Positions 34,937 through 43,623 of a DNA stretch of 64,000 bases are shown here, piece after piece (position 1 is the stretch's first letter; every line of letters begins with the position of its first letter). Position numbers and translations under genes: made by a program. The stretch covers positions 1 to 64,000 of the forward strand of contig DASTMP010000096.1 of NCBI GenBank assembly GCA_035714085.1, written 5' to 3'. Source of the DNA: JAJVID01 sp035714085 (GTDB lineage Bacteria > Acidobacteriota > Blastocatellia > RBC074). A model generated the notes under the pieces. The model was not told the DNA's origin. It was given only the letters and a program-made list of their open reading frames with translations, and did no database searches.

Positions 34937-36832
34937 ATGCTGAACAAGTTTGCCTCATCGCGCAGCGCGAGATTCCATCACATCATTTTGACGGCGGCGC
35001 TGTTGGCTTTGATCGCCCCGCTCAGCCGAACTCAGGCCATACAACCATCACAGACCGGCGAGGTGAAGTTCGAGGCCCTCGAAGAGATGATTCCGATGCG
35101 TGACGGCGTCAAGCTCTATACGATCATTTGCCTCCCGAAAAACCCCACGGAGCGGCTGCCGATCTTGCTGCAGCGCACTCCTTACGGCGTCGGACCCGGA
35201 ATGGCGGGAAGGCTGCCTTTTGTTTACAAGGAACTGGTCGCGGACGGTTACATCTTCGCTTTTCAGGACATTCGCGGGAAATACAAGTCCGAGGGCGACT
35301 TCAGAATGAATCGTCCGCCGCGCGACAAGAGCGATCCGAAGTCGATTGACGAGGCGTCTGACACTTACGACACGATTGATTGGATGGTCAAACACGTCAA
35401 GAACAACAACGGTCGCGTGGGCGTTTTCGGCGTGTCTTATCCGGGGTGGCTGGCCGCCGTTCCGCTGCTCGAACCGCATCCGGCGCTGAAGGCCCTGTCT
35501 CCGCAGGCGGCGATGACCGACACCTGGCTAGGCGACGACTTCTTCCATCAGGGCGGATTTCGTCTCGCCTACGGTTACGAGTATGTCTATGGCGTCGAGA
35601 GCGCGAAGGGCGGCGCCGACCCGTCGTTCGACACTTACGACATGTTCGAGTGGTATCTGAAGAAGGGCGCGCTCTCGAATTTCCTGACGCCGACGCTTCC
35701 CACCTGGAAGGATTTCATCGAGCATCCGTCATTCGACGATTTCTGGAAATCGCGCTCGGCGTCGCATTACCTGAAAGATCCTGTCGTCCCGACGCTGCAC
35801 GTCGCGGGCTGGTTCGACCAGGAGGATTTCTACGGCCCGATGAAGACTTATGTCGCGCTGGAGAGGAATGACAAGTTGAAGAACAACTACGTCGTCATAG
35901 GCCCATGGAATCACGGCGGATGGCGACGCGGGGAAGGCGATAAGCTCGGCAATATCGAATTTAAAAACGCGACAGGCAATTACTTCCGCGAAAAGATCGA
36001 AGCGCCCTGGTTCGCTTATCACCTCAAAGGCAAAGGCTCGCTCAAGGAGCCAGAGGCCGTCACGTTTCAGACCGGCAGTAACGAATGGAAGACTTATGAT
36101 CAGTGGCCTCCCCTGAACATCACGACAGAGCGGAAACTCTATTTCCACGCCAACGGCAAGCTCTCTTTCGACGCGCCGACCGACGACGGCGACAAGGCGT
36201 TCGACAGCTATGTCTCCGACCCTGCCAATCCCGTTCCTTACCGCAGTCGCCCGATCGAGCCGACCTACTTCGCGAAAGGCTCGGGTTGGTATACGTGGCT
36301 GATGGAAGACCAGCGGTTCGCCAGCGATCGCCCCGACGTATTGAGCTGGGAGACCGAAGTGTTGGCCGAAGACGTCACCGTCTCAGGCGAGATCATCGCG
36401 CAGCTCTTCGCCTCGACTTCGGGGACGGACAGCGACTGGGTCGTCAAGTTGATTGACGTCTACCCGCAAGAGTGGCCCGACAATCACAAAATGGGAGGCT
36501 ATCAGTTCATGGTCGCCGGCGAGGTGTTGCGCGGCAGGTATCACAAAGGCTTCGATAGGCCCGAACCGTTGGTCCCCGACAAGGTGACGGAGTTCGACGT
36601 CGATCTCATTCACAAAGACCACTGCTTCAAGAAGGGGCACAAGATCATGGTTCAAGTCCAGAGTACGTGGTTCCCGGTGATTGACCGCAACCCGCAGAAA
36701 TATGTCGAGAACATCTTCAAGGCGAAGGACCCTGATTACGTCGCCGCGACCCAGCGTGTTTATAGATCGAAGTCCCACGCATCAGGCGTTAAATTGCCGG
36801 TGGTAACAGAGCGTCCCGCTGAGCATCGCTAA
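34937..36832 (+). CDS. secreted CocE/NonD-family (S15) serine hydrolase
   Basis: 631 residues from the ATG at 34937 with AGGAG six bases upstream. A signal peptide (FHHIILTAALLALIAPLSRT) precedes an alpha/beta-hydrolase of the X-Pro dipeptidyl-peptidase/cocaine-esterase type. The nucleophile is in GVFGVSYPGW, the acid in HVAGWFDQEDFYG and the histidine in IGPWNHGGW. The C-terminal third is the expected jelly-roll domain (VTVSGEIIAQLFASTSGTDS). The family includes acylpeptidases, alpha-amino-ester hydrolases and glutaryl-acylases, so the substrate cannot be given. Export suggests scavenging of peptides or esters. Confidence 0.88.
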   Translation: MLNKFASSRSARFHHIILTAALLALIAPLSRTQAIQPSQTGEVKFEALEEMIPMRDGVKLYTIICLPKNPTERLPILLQRTPYGVGPGMAGRLPFVYKELVADGYIFAFQDIRGKYKSEGDFRMNRPPRDKSDPKSIDEASDTYDTIDWMVKHVKNNNGRVGVFGVSYPGWLAAVPLLEPHPALKALSPQAAMTDTWLGDDFFHQGGFRLAYGYEYVYGVESAKGGADPSFDTYDMFEWYLKKGALSNFLTPTLPTWKDFIEHPSFDDFWKSRSASHYLKDPVVPTLHVAGWFDQEDFYGPMKTYVALERNDKLKNNYVVIGPWNHGGWRRGEGDKLGNIEFKNATGNYFREKIEAPWFAYHLKGKGSLKEPEAVTFQTGSNEWKTYDQWPPLNITTERKLYFHANGKLSFDAPTDDGDKAFDSYVSDPANPVPYRSRPIEPTYFAKGSGWYTWLMEDQRFASDRPDVLSWETEVLAEDVTVSGEIIAQLFASTSGTDSDWVVKLIDVYPQEWPDNHKMGGYQFMVAGEVLRGRYHKGFDRPEPLVPDKVTEFDVDLIHKDHCFKKGHKIMVQVQSTWFPVIDRNPQKYVENIFKAKDPDYVAATQRVYRSKSHASGVKLPVVTERPAEHR

Positions 36833-36851
36833 ATGTGGATGAATAGGCGCC

Positions 36852-36910
36852 GAAGGGCGCCGCAGATCACATAGGGCATAATGATTTCTCTGTGATCTGT
36901 GGCGCCCTTC
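36852..36910. repeat. intergenic hairpin after the S15 hydrolase gene
   Basis: GAAGGGCGCCGCAGATCACA (from 36852) pairs with the right arm at 36890-36910 with one or two differences. It starts 20 bases after the stop codon, between convergent genes. A smaller GGCGCC-rich palindrome follows. Confidence 0.75.
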
Positions 36911-37005
36911 GTGGTTAATAGCCGCCTCGGCGGCGCCAGCCACGGACGCGAGTCAACAGCTCGCAAGGCGCCTGATCACTTTCGCCCCAGCGCTTAATAC
37001 AAATG

Positions 37006-37037
37006 GGCGGCGGCGGACACTCTGATCCGCCGCCGCC
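37006..37037 (-). terminator. GC-rich terminator-like hairpin, duplicated unit copy 1
   Basis: GGCGGCGGCGGA and its exact complement form a 12-base stem with an 8-base loop just after the di-haem oxidoreductase gene on the minus strand. The following bases are only moderately T-rich. An equivalent hairpin is at 40779-40806. Confidence 0.6.
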
Positions 37038-37070
37038 GGAAATCCTGCGGAACAAATTGCAGGCAGGGGT

Positions 37071-38279
37071 TTATAACGAATTGAGGAATGTGATCAGTTG
37101 ATTCTTCTGGTTGTCACTAAGCGAAATGTAGTTGTTGATGACGGCTGTCGCCTGGCCCGCATGGCGCAGGATCATCTCATTGCGGTTGACCGTCTCGCCG
37201 TCATGCCCAAGGCGGTCGCGGCTGCGCATGCCCCAGAGCGGCGGCGTGCGGAGCTGGTTCCGTGTTCCTTGACCGCCATTCTGGACGATTCCATCGCCGG
37301 TCCCCACGTTGTGCAATAGGAAATCACTGAACGGGCGGATGCGCTTGTTGCCGAGCGCCGCCGGAACCGTGAAGGCGCCGTTGTTGATCACCGTGCCCGG
37401 AGCGACGGTGTTGATCGAGGCGACGTGGCAGATGTCGCAGCCGATGGCGTCGAAGATTTGCGCGCCGGTGACGGCGTCCGCCGTGGCGGCCAGTGCGGCG
37501 TCGCGCGGAGGCGCCTTGGTCGCGCGCATGAACCGGGCGAAGGCCGCGATGTCATCCCCGTCATCCTCCGGGTCGGGGACCGTATCGATGGAGGCGACCG
37601 ACCTGCCGTTGGAAGTATTCTCGGTCGGCTGCAGTGGACTGGTGATGCCCATCTCATTGAGGTAGGCGTCGGCGGAGAAGGAGACCAGGCTGGCATGCTG
37701 ATTCTTCCAGCCGAAGCGCGCGCCGCGCACCGCGTTGCTGGCTTCGTTCACCGGCACCTGGATGAACGTGCCTCTCTGAGCCGCGGGCTGACCATTGGCG
37801 ATGGCGACCAGCGTGTTGCTGTCAATAGCCTCGACGAAGCCGTCGCCGAGCGTGTTGAGAGAGGTGCGGAAGGTGCGTACCTCGTTGCCGCCGAGCACGC
37901 GCTCCTGGAAGTTGGCGTTGATCGACCGGTCGTTGATCAACGATCCGCCAGGATGGTCAACGAAGTTTACTCCGTTGAAGTGACCGGCCCGCAGCTCGGT
38001 GATCTGGCTGATGCCGCCGATGACCGGGTTCTGGTGGCACTCGCCGCAGGATTGGGCGTTGTAGACCGGCCCCAGGCCGTCCGCAATCTGCTCCTGCTCG
38101 GCGAATACATCGCGGTCTGCGTCGTGGGTGGCCTGATTGACCATCCCATTGGTTAGATTGTCGAATCCGGTCGGGGCGTCTGTAACACCGGTTTGACTGT
38201 AAACGGAGTTGTTCATGTAAAGTGGCAGGCTGATCCCGATCGCGAAGAGGATCAGTAGTGAAAGCTTCATCTTCCTCAT
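37071..38279 (-). CDS. di-haem oxidoreductase (DUF1111/DHOR type), copy 1
   Basis: A 402-residue exported c-type cytochrome. The signal peptide is LSLLILFAIGISLPLY. Two haem-binding CXXCH motifs are seen: SCGECHQNP near residue 78 and CDICHVAS near 283, the usual pattern of the di-haem oxidoreductase/putative peroxidase family. A strong AGGAGG precedes the start. The protein is about nine-tenths identical by eye to the one encoded at 40842-42050, over the full length and with identical size. The two copies share upstream and downstream DNA, so they come from a segmental duplication. Electron transfer in the periplasm is inferred; the substrate is unknown. Confidence 0.88.
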   Translation of the reverse strand: MRKMKLSLLILFAIGISLPLYMNNSVYSQTGVTDAPTGFDNLTNGMVNQATHDADRDVFAEQEQIADGLGPVYNAQSCGECHQNPVIGGISQITELRAGHFNGVNFVDHPGGSLINDRSINANFQERVLGGNEVRTFRTSLNTLGDGFVEAIDSNTLVAIANGQPAAQRGTFIQVPVNEASNAVRGARFGWKNQHASLVSFSADAYLNEMGITSPLQPTENTSNGRSVASIDTVPDPEDDGDDIAAFARFMRATKAPPRDAALAATADAVTGAQIFDAIGCDICHVASINTVAPGTVINNGAFTVPAALGNKRIRPFSDFLLHNVGTGDGIVQNGGQGTRNQLRTPPLWGMRSRDRLGHDGETVNRNEMILRHAGQATAVINNYISLSDNQKNQLITFLNSL

Positions 38280-38690
38280 ATGACTTGTTCCTCCTGGATT
38301 GTTTGTAAATGGCTGCGCGGAAAGCGTAGCCCCTAGGGTTGTTTATTGAGGCTGATCTGATTCTTGAGGAACGTTACTTGAGGGGAGCCGTCGTACGACG
38401 ACCTGGTGAACCTGAGCGCCGGGGCATCACGCGTATTCATCAGGCAAGTAACGAAGATAGACCTGCCTGCATTCGCGAAAGAGGGCGCAACAATCTATGA
38501 TTAACAGGGGATGATCTACTTTAATTTAACTAGCGCGATTATTCGGATAGATTTTGTGAGAAGTATTGCTAGTTTCTATATAATGCCACAAAACATACTC
38601 GCCGATTATAGAACTGTCAACTAAATATATAGAAAATTCACGGCGCGATTACCAGATTAATCTACCAGTCGTCTTAATCTAATAGTGCGC
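38280..38690. other. AT-richer duplicated non-coding region, copy 1
   Basis: No gene is supported here. The first 100 bases upstream of the oxidoreductase start match 42051-42152 closely, including the block GCGGAAAGCGTAGCCCCTAG, so a promoter is likely there. Further blocks (CAAGTAACG, AGACCTGCCTGCA, GGAACTGTCAA-type) also recur in the same order at 42180-42560. The region is visibly richer in A and T than its surroundings. Confidence 0.6.
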
Positions 38691-38807
38691 ATGATTAATT
38701 TTATGAACTTGATATCGTTCAGCTTTCTATCTTACCTGAGGTGGGAACTGGCGAAGATGTTACTCGGCCGTTTGAAGGTGAACTGGCGAAATAGCTTCTG
38801 GCGTTAA
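38691..38807 (+). pseudogene. remnant of a CruF-like carotenoid gene
   Basis: A 38-codon frame beginning MINFMNLISFSFLSYLRWEL aligns with the full CruF-like gene at 42737: its first residues (MIHF) and then residues 87 onward (MDSLSFTFLSYVSWEMA, ILLGRLKASW). Residues 5-86 are missing and the frame stops after NSFWR. It is the truncated partner of the full gene, produced by the same duplication as the di-haem oxidoreductase copies. Confidence 0.75.
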
Positions 38808-38875
38808 GTCTGCAGTGGCGCCAGCGAGGCCCCCTGAGCATCGCTAAATTGGCGTAGCGCCGCGCGCGGCGCTGT

Positions 38876-39988
38876 TTAGGGAGAGAGACGTTTGGGGCCG
38901 CCGCTCTTATCTTCCCGCGTTTCTTTGATGGCGATTTCGCGCGAGCCTGAATCGAATATCGCTCCAGTTTGGCCACCGAAGACCCGATAGGCGAGGATGA
39001 TCGGCCCATGCGCCTCGCGCGGGATTTCGAGCGAGAATTCCTGCCTGGACTTACCAGCGACAGTGCTTCCTCTCCGCTCGTCTTTGAGGAGAAAATTCCC
39101 GCCGTCTTTGACTGTCAATTCCAACCGGTAGCCGCGCGTCGCATCGCCCAGGAGCTCGATGACAGCCCGCGCTGATTCGCCCGGCGCGTAAGCCGGGCGG
39201 TCGAACGTCAACGCGCTGACCGATACCGAATCGGATGTGGCCAATTGATCGAGATCGACCTCGCCGCTGGCCAGCGTCTGGCCGGTCGATGAGGTGAGCG
39301 TGTAGCTGAGCTTGCGTTCGCTCAACGTCTCAGGCAACTTGAATTCAATGGAAGCGCGGCCATCGATTGTGACCTGCTGGCGACGTTGAAAATCCTTGGC
39401 GCTAAGGATGAAGCTGGCGTTTTTGATAGGAGTGTCCGACTCGATATCGAAAGTCAGGAGGAAAGGCTCGGCCTGGTCGTTGGTTGGTATTTCGGCGTCT
39501 CTATTCGCCAAGCCGCGCGTTAGCTGCGCGTTTACGCTTATCTCCGCGGAGCTTTTCTTAGACGCGGGCGCCTGCTTGGGCGCCGTTTCTCTTTCGCTTC
39601 CGGCGGTTGTCTTGATCGGCGCGATTTTGAACAGGACGAGCTCCCCGGCTTGATTGTAGACCGCCAGCGAGTATTGGTTGCCCGATGTCTCCGATGCACT
39701 AGCAGTCGGGAGCGGGAAGCGGCGTGTTTCATTCGGGCCGAGGCTGATCGTAAGCTGAATAGCCGTGTCCGCTGAAAGCCCGGCGCTGACTTTGGCGGTT
39801 CCTTGGAATGCACGTGTGTCGCTCAGATTGGTAAGGACGACTTGAATCTGGGCGCCGGCGCGCTCAGCCTCTCCTGCTATCACCGGCGATTTTTTCCCCG
39901 CGCCGCCAGCGCCCGTGGATTGCGCACAGACGGACGGCGTGACTGCCGTTAACGTCAACAGGATGAATGCATATGTAAGCGACTTCAT
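38876..39988 (-). CDS. secreted beta-sandwich protein, macroglobulin-like domains
   Basis: 370 residues from the ATG at 39988, preceded by GGAGG. Signal peptide SLTYAFILLTLTAVTPSVCA. The mature protein seems to hold three Ig/MG-type beta domains: one near 30-120 (FQGTAKVSAGLSADTAIQLT), one near 150-250 with the pattern of a tensile extracellular domain, and one near 260-350 (FDRPAYAPGESARAVIELLG), which resembles the MG2 domain of alpha-2-macroglobulin-like proteins. No thioester or peptidase motif is present. It is probably cotranscribed with the lipoprotein gene 27 bases upstream. A cell-surface structural role is inferred. Confidence 0.65.
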   Translation of the reverse strand: MKSLTYAFILLTLTAVTPSVCAQSTGAGGAGKKSPVIAGEAERAGAQIQVVLTNLSDTRAFQGTAKVSAGLSADTAIQLTISLGPNETRRFPLPTASASETSGNQYSLAVYNQAGELVLFKIAPIKTTAGSERETAPKQAPASKKSSAEISVNAQLTRGLANRDAEIPTNDQAEPFLLTFDIESDTPIKNASFILSAKDFQRRQQVTIDGRASIEFKLPETLSERKLSYTLTSSTGQTLASGEVDLDQLATSDSVSVSALTFDRPAYAPGESARAVIELLGDATRGYRLELTVKDGGNFLLKDERRGSTVAGKSRQEFSLEIPREAHGPIILAYRVFGGQTGAIFDSGSREIAIKETREDKSGGPKRLSP

Positions 39989-40014
39989 AAATAACCACCT
40001 CCGACTCTCATAAT

Positions 40015-40740
40015 TCAAGGCCCGATTGTTCCCAACCGACGCCACGCGTATTTGGCTCCGGTGTAATAGAGCAACCCCGGGTTTTTGTCCAGAGTCTGGC
40101 TGACCACATCGCCGCGCAGCCGTGGCGGGTCTTTGTATTTCCCGACTATCTTGACCGCTTCCTTGAACGGGGTCAATTTGATTCCGTCGCCCACGACGTT
40201 TTTAAGCAAGTAGCTTTGCCGGGCCTGCGGATTGCGCCATCCTTGAGGGCCGTAACCGTGGATAACAGCAAGCAACAGGTCGTGCTCCTCGATGACTGTC
40301 GGTTCCACCATTTGGAGAAGGATGCGCCCGTGTCGCTGTGGAACTGACGGCTTGACCTTTTGCGGAGAGCACCGAATCCAGTTTGCAACCTCGCTGTTGA
40401 GCCTCGCGAGCTGCCCCGGGGCTGGTCTAACCACTACGCCCAAGTCAATCGAGTTGTCGCCGTTGAAATCGCCGGCGATGAAATATTGTGGGCGGCTTGA
40501 TTCAACGAACACAGTTTGGCCATAGACGCGTTTGATCGCCTCCTGCGCTTCCGCCGGTTGAGGAGGTCGGAGCTCCGGCGGCCCCTCTGTGGGTGTCGGA
40601 GGTAGAGCCATCGCCTGTGGCTGCTGCTCGACCTGGGTTCGAGGTTGTTGTTGCTGCTTTGAACGAGAGCAGGCGGAGATTGCTGCGCAAATGAATGTAA
40701 TAATGAGAAAGAATGACAGAATTGTTATTCGGCTCGGCAT
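40015..40740 (-). CDS. predicted lipoprotein with a calcium-loop-like motif
   Basis: 241 residues. The N terminus is a lipoprotein signal (ITILSFFLIITFICAAISAC) with Cys24 as the likely lipidated residue. A Gln/Pro-rich linker follows to about residue 65. The globular part contains GDFNGDNSIDLGVVV, an FG-GAP/dockerin-like acidic loop suited to calcium binding. No catalytic motif was recognised. The gene lies 26 bases upstream of the macroglobulin-like gene on the same strand, and both sit between the two copies of the duplicated oxidoreductase unit. Confidence 0.65.
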   Translation of the reverse strand: MPSRITILSFFLIITFICAAISACSRSKQQQQPRTQVEQQPQAMALPPTPTEGPPELRPPQPAEAQEAIKRVYGQTVFVESSRPQYFIAGDFNGDNSIDLGVVVRPAPGQLARLNSEVANWIRCSPQKVKPSVPQRHGRILLQMVEPTVIEEHDLLLAVIHGYGPQGWRNPQARQSYLLKNVVGDGIKLTPFKEAVKIVGKYKDPPRLRGDVVSQTLDKNPGLLYYTGAKYAWRRLGTIGP

Positions 40741-40778
40741 GTCTTCACTCAGCGGACTCTATTGTAATTCAAATAGGA

Positions 40779-40806
40779 CGGCGGCGGACACTCTGATCCG
40801 CCGCCG
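40779..40806 (-). terminator. GC-rich terminator-like hairpin, duplicated unit copy 2
   Basis: CGGCGGCGGA and its complement around an 8-base loop. It corresponds to 37006-37037 after the other di-haem oxidoreductase gene, with two fewer base pairs. Confidence 0.55.
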
Positions 40807-40841
40807 CCGGAAATCCTGCAGAACAAATTGCAGGTAGGGGT

Positions 40842-42050
40842 TTATAACGAATTGAGGAATGTGATCAGTTGATTCTTCTGAGTATCGCTAAGCGAGAGGT
40901 AGTTGTTGATGATGGGGTTCGCCTGGCCAAAATGCCGCAGGATCGCCTCGTTGCGGTTGACCGTCTCGCCGTCATGCATCAACCGGTCGCGGGAGCGCAC
41001 ACCCCAGAGCGGCGGCGTGCGCATCTGGTTCCGTGTTCCTTGCCCGCCATTCTGGACGATTCCATCGCCGGTTCCCACGTTGTGGAGCAGGAAATCGCTG
41101 AACGGGCGGATGCGCTTGTTGCCGAGCGCCGCCGGAACCGTGAAGGCGCCGTTGTTGATCACCGTGCCCGGAGCGACGGTGTTGATCGAGGCGACGTGGC
41201 AGATGTCGCAGCCGATGGCGTCGAAGATGGCCGCGCCGGTGACGGCGTCCGCCGTGGCGGCCAGTGCGGCGTCACGAGCCGGCGCCTTGGTCGCGCGCAT
41301 GAACCGGGCGAAGGCCTCGATGTCATCCCCGTCATCCTCCGGGTCGGGGACCGTATCGATACCGGCGACCGACCTGCCAACGGAGGTGTTCTCGGTCGGC
41401 TGCAATGGACTGGTGATGCCCATCTCATTGAGGTAGGCGTCGGCGGAGAAGGAGATCAGGCTGGCATGCTGATTCTTCCAGCCGAAGCGCGCGCCGCGCA
41501 CCGCGTTGCCGGCTTCGTTCACCGGCACCTGGATGAAAGTGCCTGCCTGGCCGGCGGGTTGGCCGGCCGCGATGGCGACCAGCGTGTTGCTGTCAATGGC
41601 CTCGACGAAGCCGTCGCCGAGCGTGTTGAGCGAAGTGCGGAAGGTGCGTACCTCGTTGCCGGCTGGCACGCGCTCTTGGAAGTTTGCGTTGATCGACCGG
41701 TCGTTGATCAACGATCCGCCCGCAGCGTCAACGAAGTTTATGCCGTTGAAGTGACCGGCCCGCAGCTCGGTGATCTGGCTGATGCCGCCGGTGACCGGGT
41801 TCTGATGACACTCACCGCAGGATTGGGCGTTGTAGACCGGCCCCAGGCCGTCGGCAATCTGCTCTTGCTCGGCGAATACATCGCGGTCAGCGTCGAATTG
41901 GGCCTGGGTAGTGAACCCGTTAGTCAGGTTGTCGAATCCGGTCGGGGCGTCTGTAATCCCGGTTTGACTGTAAACGGAGTTGTTCGTGTAAAGTGGCAGA
42001 CTGATCCCTATCGCGAAGAGGATCAGCAGTGATAGCTTCAACGTCCTCAT
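40842..42050 (-). CDS. di-haem oxidoreductase (DUF1111/DHOR type), copy 2
   Basis: 402 residues with signal peptide LSLLILFAIGISLPLY and two haem motifs, SCGECHQNP near 78 and CDICHVAS near 283. It differs from copy 1 at roughly 40 positions, mostly clustered in a few segments such as residues 45-53 and 385-392, while the haem regions are unchanged. A good AGGAGG lies upstream. The upstream 100 bases are also conserved between copies. The two proteins could serve in different conditions, but nothing in the sequence shows which. The likely location is the periplasm or outer face. Confidence 0.88.
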   Translation of the reverse strand: MRTLKLSLLILFAIGISLPLYTNNSVYSQTGITDAPTGFDNLTNGFTTQAQFDADRDVFAEQEQIADGLGPVYNAQSCGECHQNPVTGGISQITELRAGHFNGINFVDAAGGSLINDRSINANFQERVPAGNEVRTFRTSLNTLGDGFVEAIDSNTLVAIAAGQPAGQAGTFIQVPVNEAGNAVRGARFGWKNQHASLISFSADAYLNEMGITSPLQPTENTSVGRSVAGIDTVPDPEDDGDDIEAFARFMRATKAPARDAALAATADAVTGAAIFDAIGCDICHVASINTVAPGTVINNGAFTVPAALGNKRIRPFSDFLLHNVGTGDGIVQNGGQGTRNQMRTPPLWGVRSRDRLMHDGETVNRNEAILRHFGQANPIINNYLSLSDTQKNQLITFLNSL

Positions 42051-42736
42051 ATGACTTGTTCCTCCTGAGTTGTTTGTAAATGGCCGCGCGGAAAGCGTAG
42101 CCCCTAGGGTTGTTTATTGAGGCTGATCTGATTTTGTAGGAACGTTACTTGAAAGAAGCCAGCATACAACAACCTGATGAACTTTTACGTGGGCACATTA
42201 CGCTTGTTCATCAAGCAAGTAACGGGTGACAGACCTGCCTGCAGTCATGAGAATTTAGACAGCGGATCTGATCTATTGTTTATGAAACTGCTTTTCTTTT
42301 ATTGTAGGAGCAACGGAACATCACACGGCGATGGCCGCGTCATACTTTTATTGAGACTAGACCATGTCTAGATTGAAGAGAGCAAGAAATGATTACAGAT
42401 AGAAAAAGAGGACACCAGTTTCAGTCACCGACTTCGAAACTACTATTAGAGCTATAGTTGAAGGAAAGCTTTTTGTGAAGTACCAGTTGTTTCTATGACG
42501 ACGCAACACGGACGCAAGGGAAGATACGCGCTGTTTATGGAACTGTCAATCAAATTTATGAGATGGCTCATCGTTTAACCGTTAATTAGAGCGTCGCGCG
42601 ACTGATATTAGATTAACGGATGAGCGCATAACTGTTAATTAGAGAGTCACGAACGTGGCGCCTATATTAATTAATGAATGAACGCCTCACAGCTCTGGAT
42701 TAATCCTCCAGCAGTCTTTAATTGTATAACGACCGC
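42051..42736. other. AT-richer duplicated non-coding region, copy 2
   Basis: A 686-base gap without a supported gene, divergent between the oxidoreductase and the CruF-like gene. The part next to the oxidoreductase is conserved with 38280-38380. The rest shares ordered blocks with copy 1 but has diverged by insertions. It contains two ATTAGA-G-GTC-type half repeats near 42585 and 42640. Promoters for both flanking genes are expected here. Confidence 0.55.
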
Positions 42737-43558
42737 ATGATTCATTTTTTAGAGCTGCTCATTTCAACCATCGCCTACCGCCCCTACGTCTTCATTTTCT
42801 TCGCATGCTATCTCTTTCTGGCGATCACTCACATTGGCTGGCGGCGCGCGGCGCTATTCACCGTGGTCGCCTATGCGGTCGCCTTGCTCTGCGAGTGGAG
42901 CTCGGCGGTGGCTGCGACGGGGTTTCCATTCGGCCTCTACTATTACATTGATCGAACCAGCCAGCGCGAGTTGTGGATCGCGGGCGTGCCGTTTATGGAT
43001 TCGCTCTCGTTCACGTTTTTGTCCTATGTCAGTTGGGAGATGGCGACAATATTGCTGGGCCGTCTGAAAGCGAGCTGGAGTGATGTTCAGGTAATGAACG
43101 GAGGCGAGACGCGGAATCGTTGGGCGACCGCGGCGCTCGCCGCATTCTTGATGATGTATCTCGACATCATCATCGATCCCGTCGCGCTGCGCGGCGACCG
43201 GTGGTTCCTGGGCAAGATTTATTACTACCCCGGCGGCGGAAGCTATTTCGGAATCACACTCGCCAATTTCCTCGGCTGGTATTTCGTCTGTTTTGTGATT
43301 GTGCGCCTCTTCGTGTCGCTCGAGAAGATCATTTTCGCAAAGGCGCCGAGCTTCAAGGGCGGCGGTTACCGTTACAAGGCGCTTGGGCCTGCAGGGCTAT
43401 ATTTCGGCGTGCTCGGTTTCAATCTCTTCATGACGTTCTGGATCGGCGAACGCGAGCTGGGCGTCGTGGGCGTGATTATCGTTTTGCCGCTGTTCGTGAT
43501 GATCGCGCTCGCGCTCGGCAAGTCAGCCACAGAGACACAGAGACACAGAGAATCATAA
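42737..43558 (+). CDS. carotenoid biosynthesis protein, CruF-like (PF04240)
   Basis: 273 residues, nearly all membrane: helices near 8-30, 38-55, 85-105, 125-145, 165-190, 205-225 and 235-255. Conserved polar sites fit the CruF/bisanhydrobacterioruberin hydratase family: GFPFGLYYYIDR, GVPFMDSLSF, MYLDIIIDPVA and YYPGGGSYFGI. These integral membrane enzymes add water to carotenoid end groups. The start at 42737 is chosen over an upstream ATG because it matches the start of the remnant at 38691. The last 10 residues (ATETQRHRES) are encoded by an intergenic hairpin and are probably not part of the ancestral protein. No other carotenoid gene is nearby. Confidence 0.8.
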   Translation: MIHFLELLISTIAYRPYVFIFFACYLFLAITHIGWRRAALFTVVAYAVALLCEWSSAVAATGFPFGLYYYIDRTSQRELWIAGVPFMDSLSFTFLSYVSWEMATILLGRLKASWSDVQVMNGGETRNRWATAALAAFLMMYLDIIIDPVALRGDRWFLGKIYYYPGGGSYFGITLANFLGWYFVCFVIVRLFVSLEKIIFAKAPSFKGGGYRYKALGPAGLYFGVLGFNLFMTFWIGERELGVVGVIIVLPLFVMIALALGKSATETQRHRES

Positions 43559-43620
43559 GGGAGATGTTCAGCCTTCCACTCTCCCTGACTCGTCTCTATG
43601 TCTACGGTGTCTCTGTGACT
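43521..43620. repeat. intergenic hairpin with ACACAGAG-unit arms
   Basis: Tandem ACACAGAG units (43529-43550) pair imperfectly with the arm ending GTGTCTCTGTGACT at 43620. It spans the stop codon of the CruF-like gene and ends four bases from the stop of the convergent SMP-30 gene. Its unit is the same as at 1468-1549. Confidence 0.8.
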
Positions 43621-43623
43621 AAA

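Noticed and set aside
40869..42032. A 387-codon open frame antisense to di-haem oxidoreductase copy 2
   Set aside because: A similar but shorter frame lies opposite copy 1 and both are explained by codon bias of the real genes with haem motifs.
38280..42736. A genomic island suggested by the AT-richer gaps
   Set aside because: The genes in the block have normal composition and no integrase, tRNA or transposase borders it; the gaps are explained by duplication of one non-coding region.
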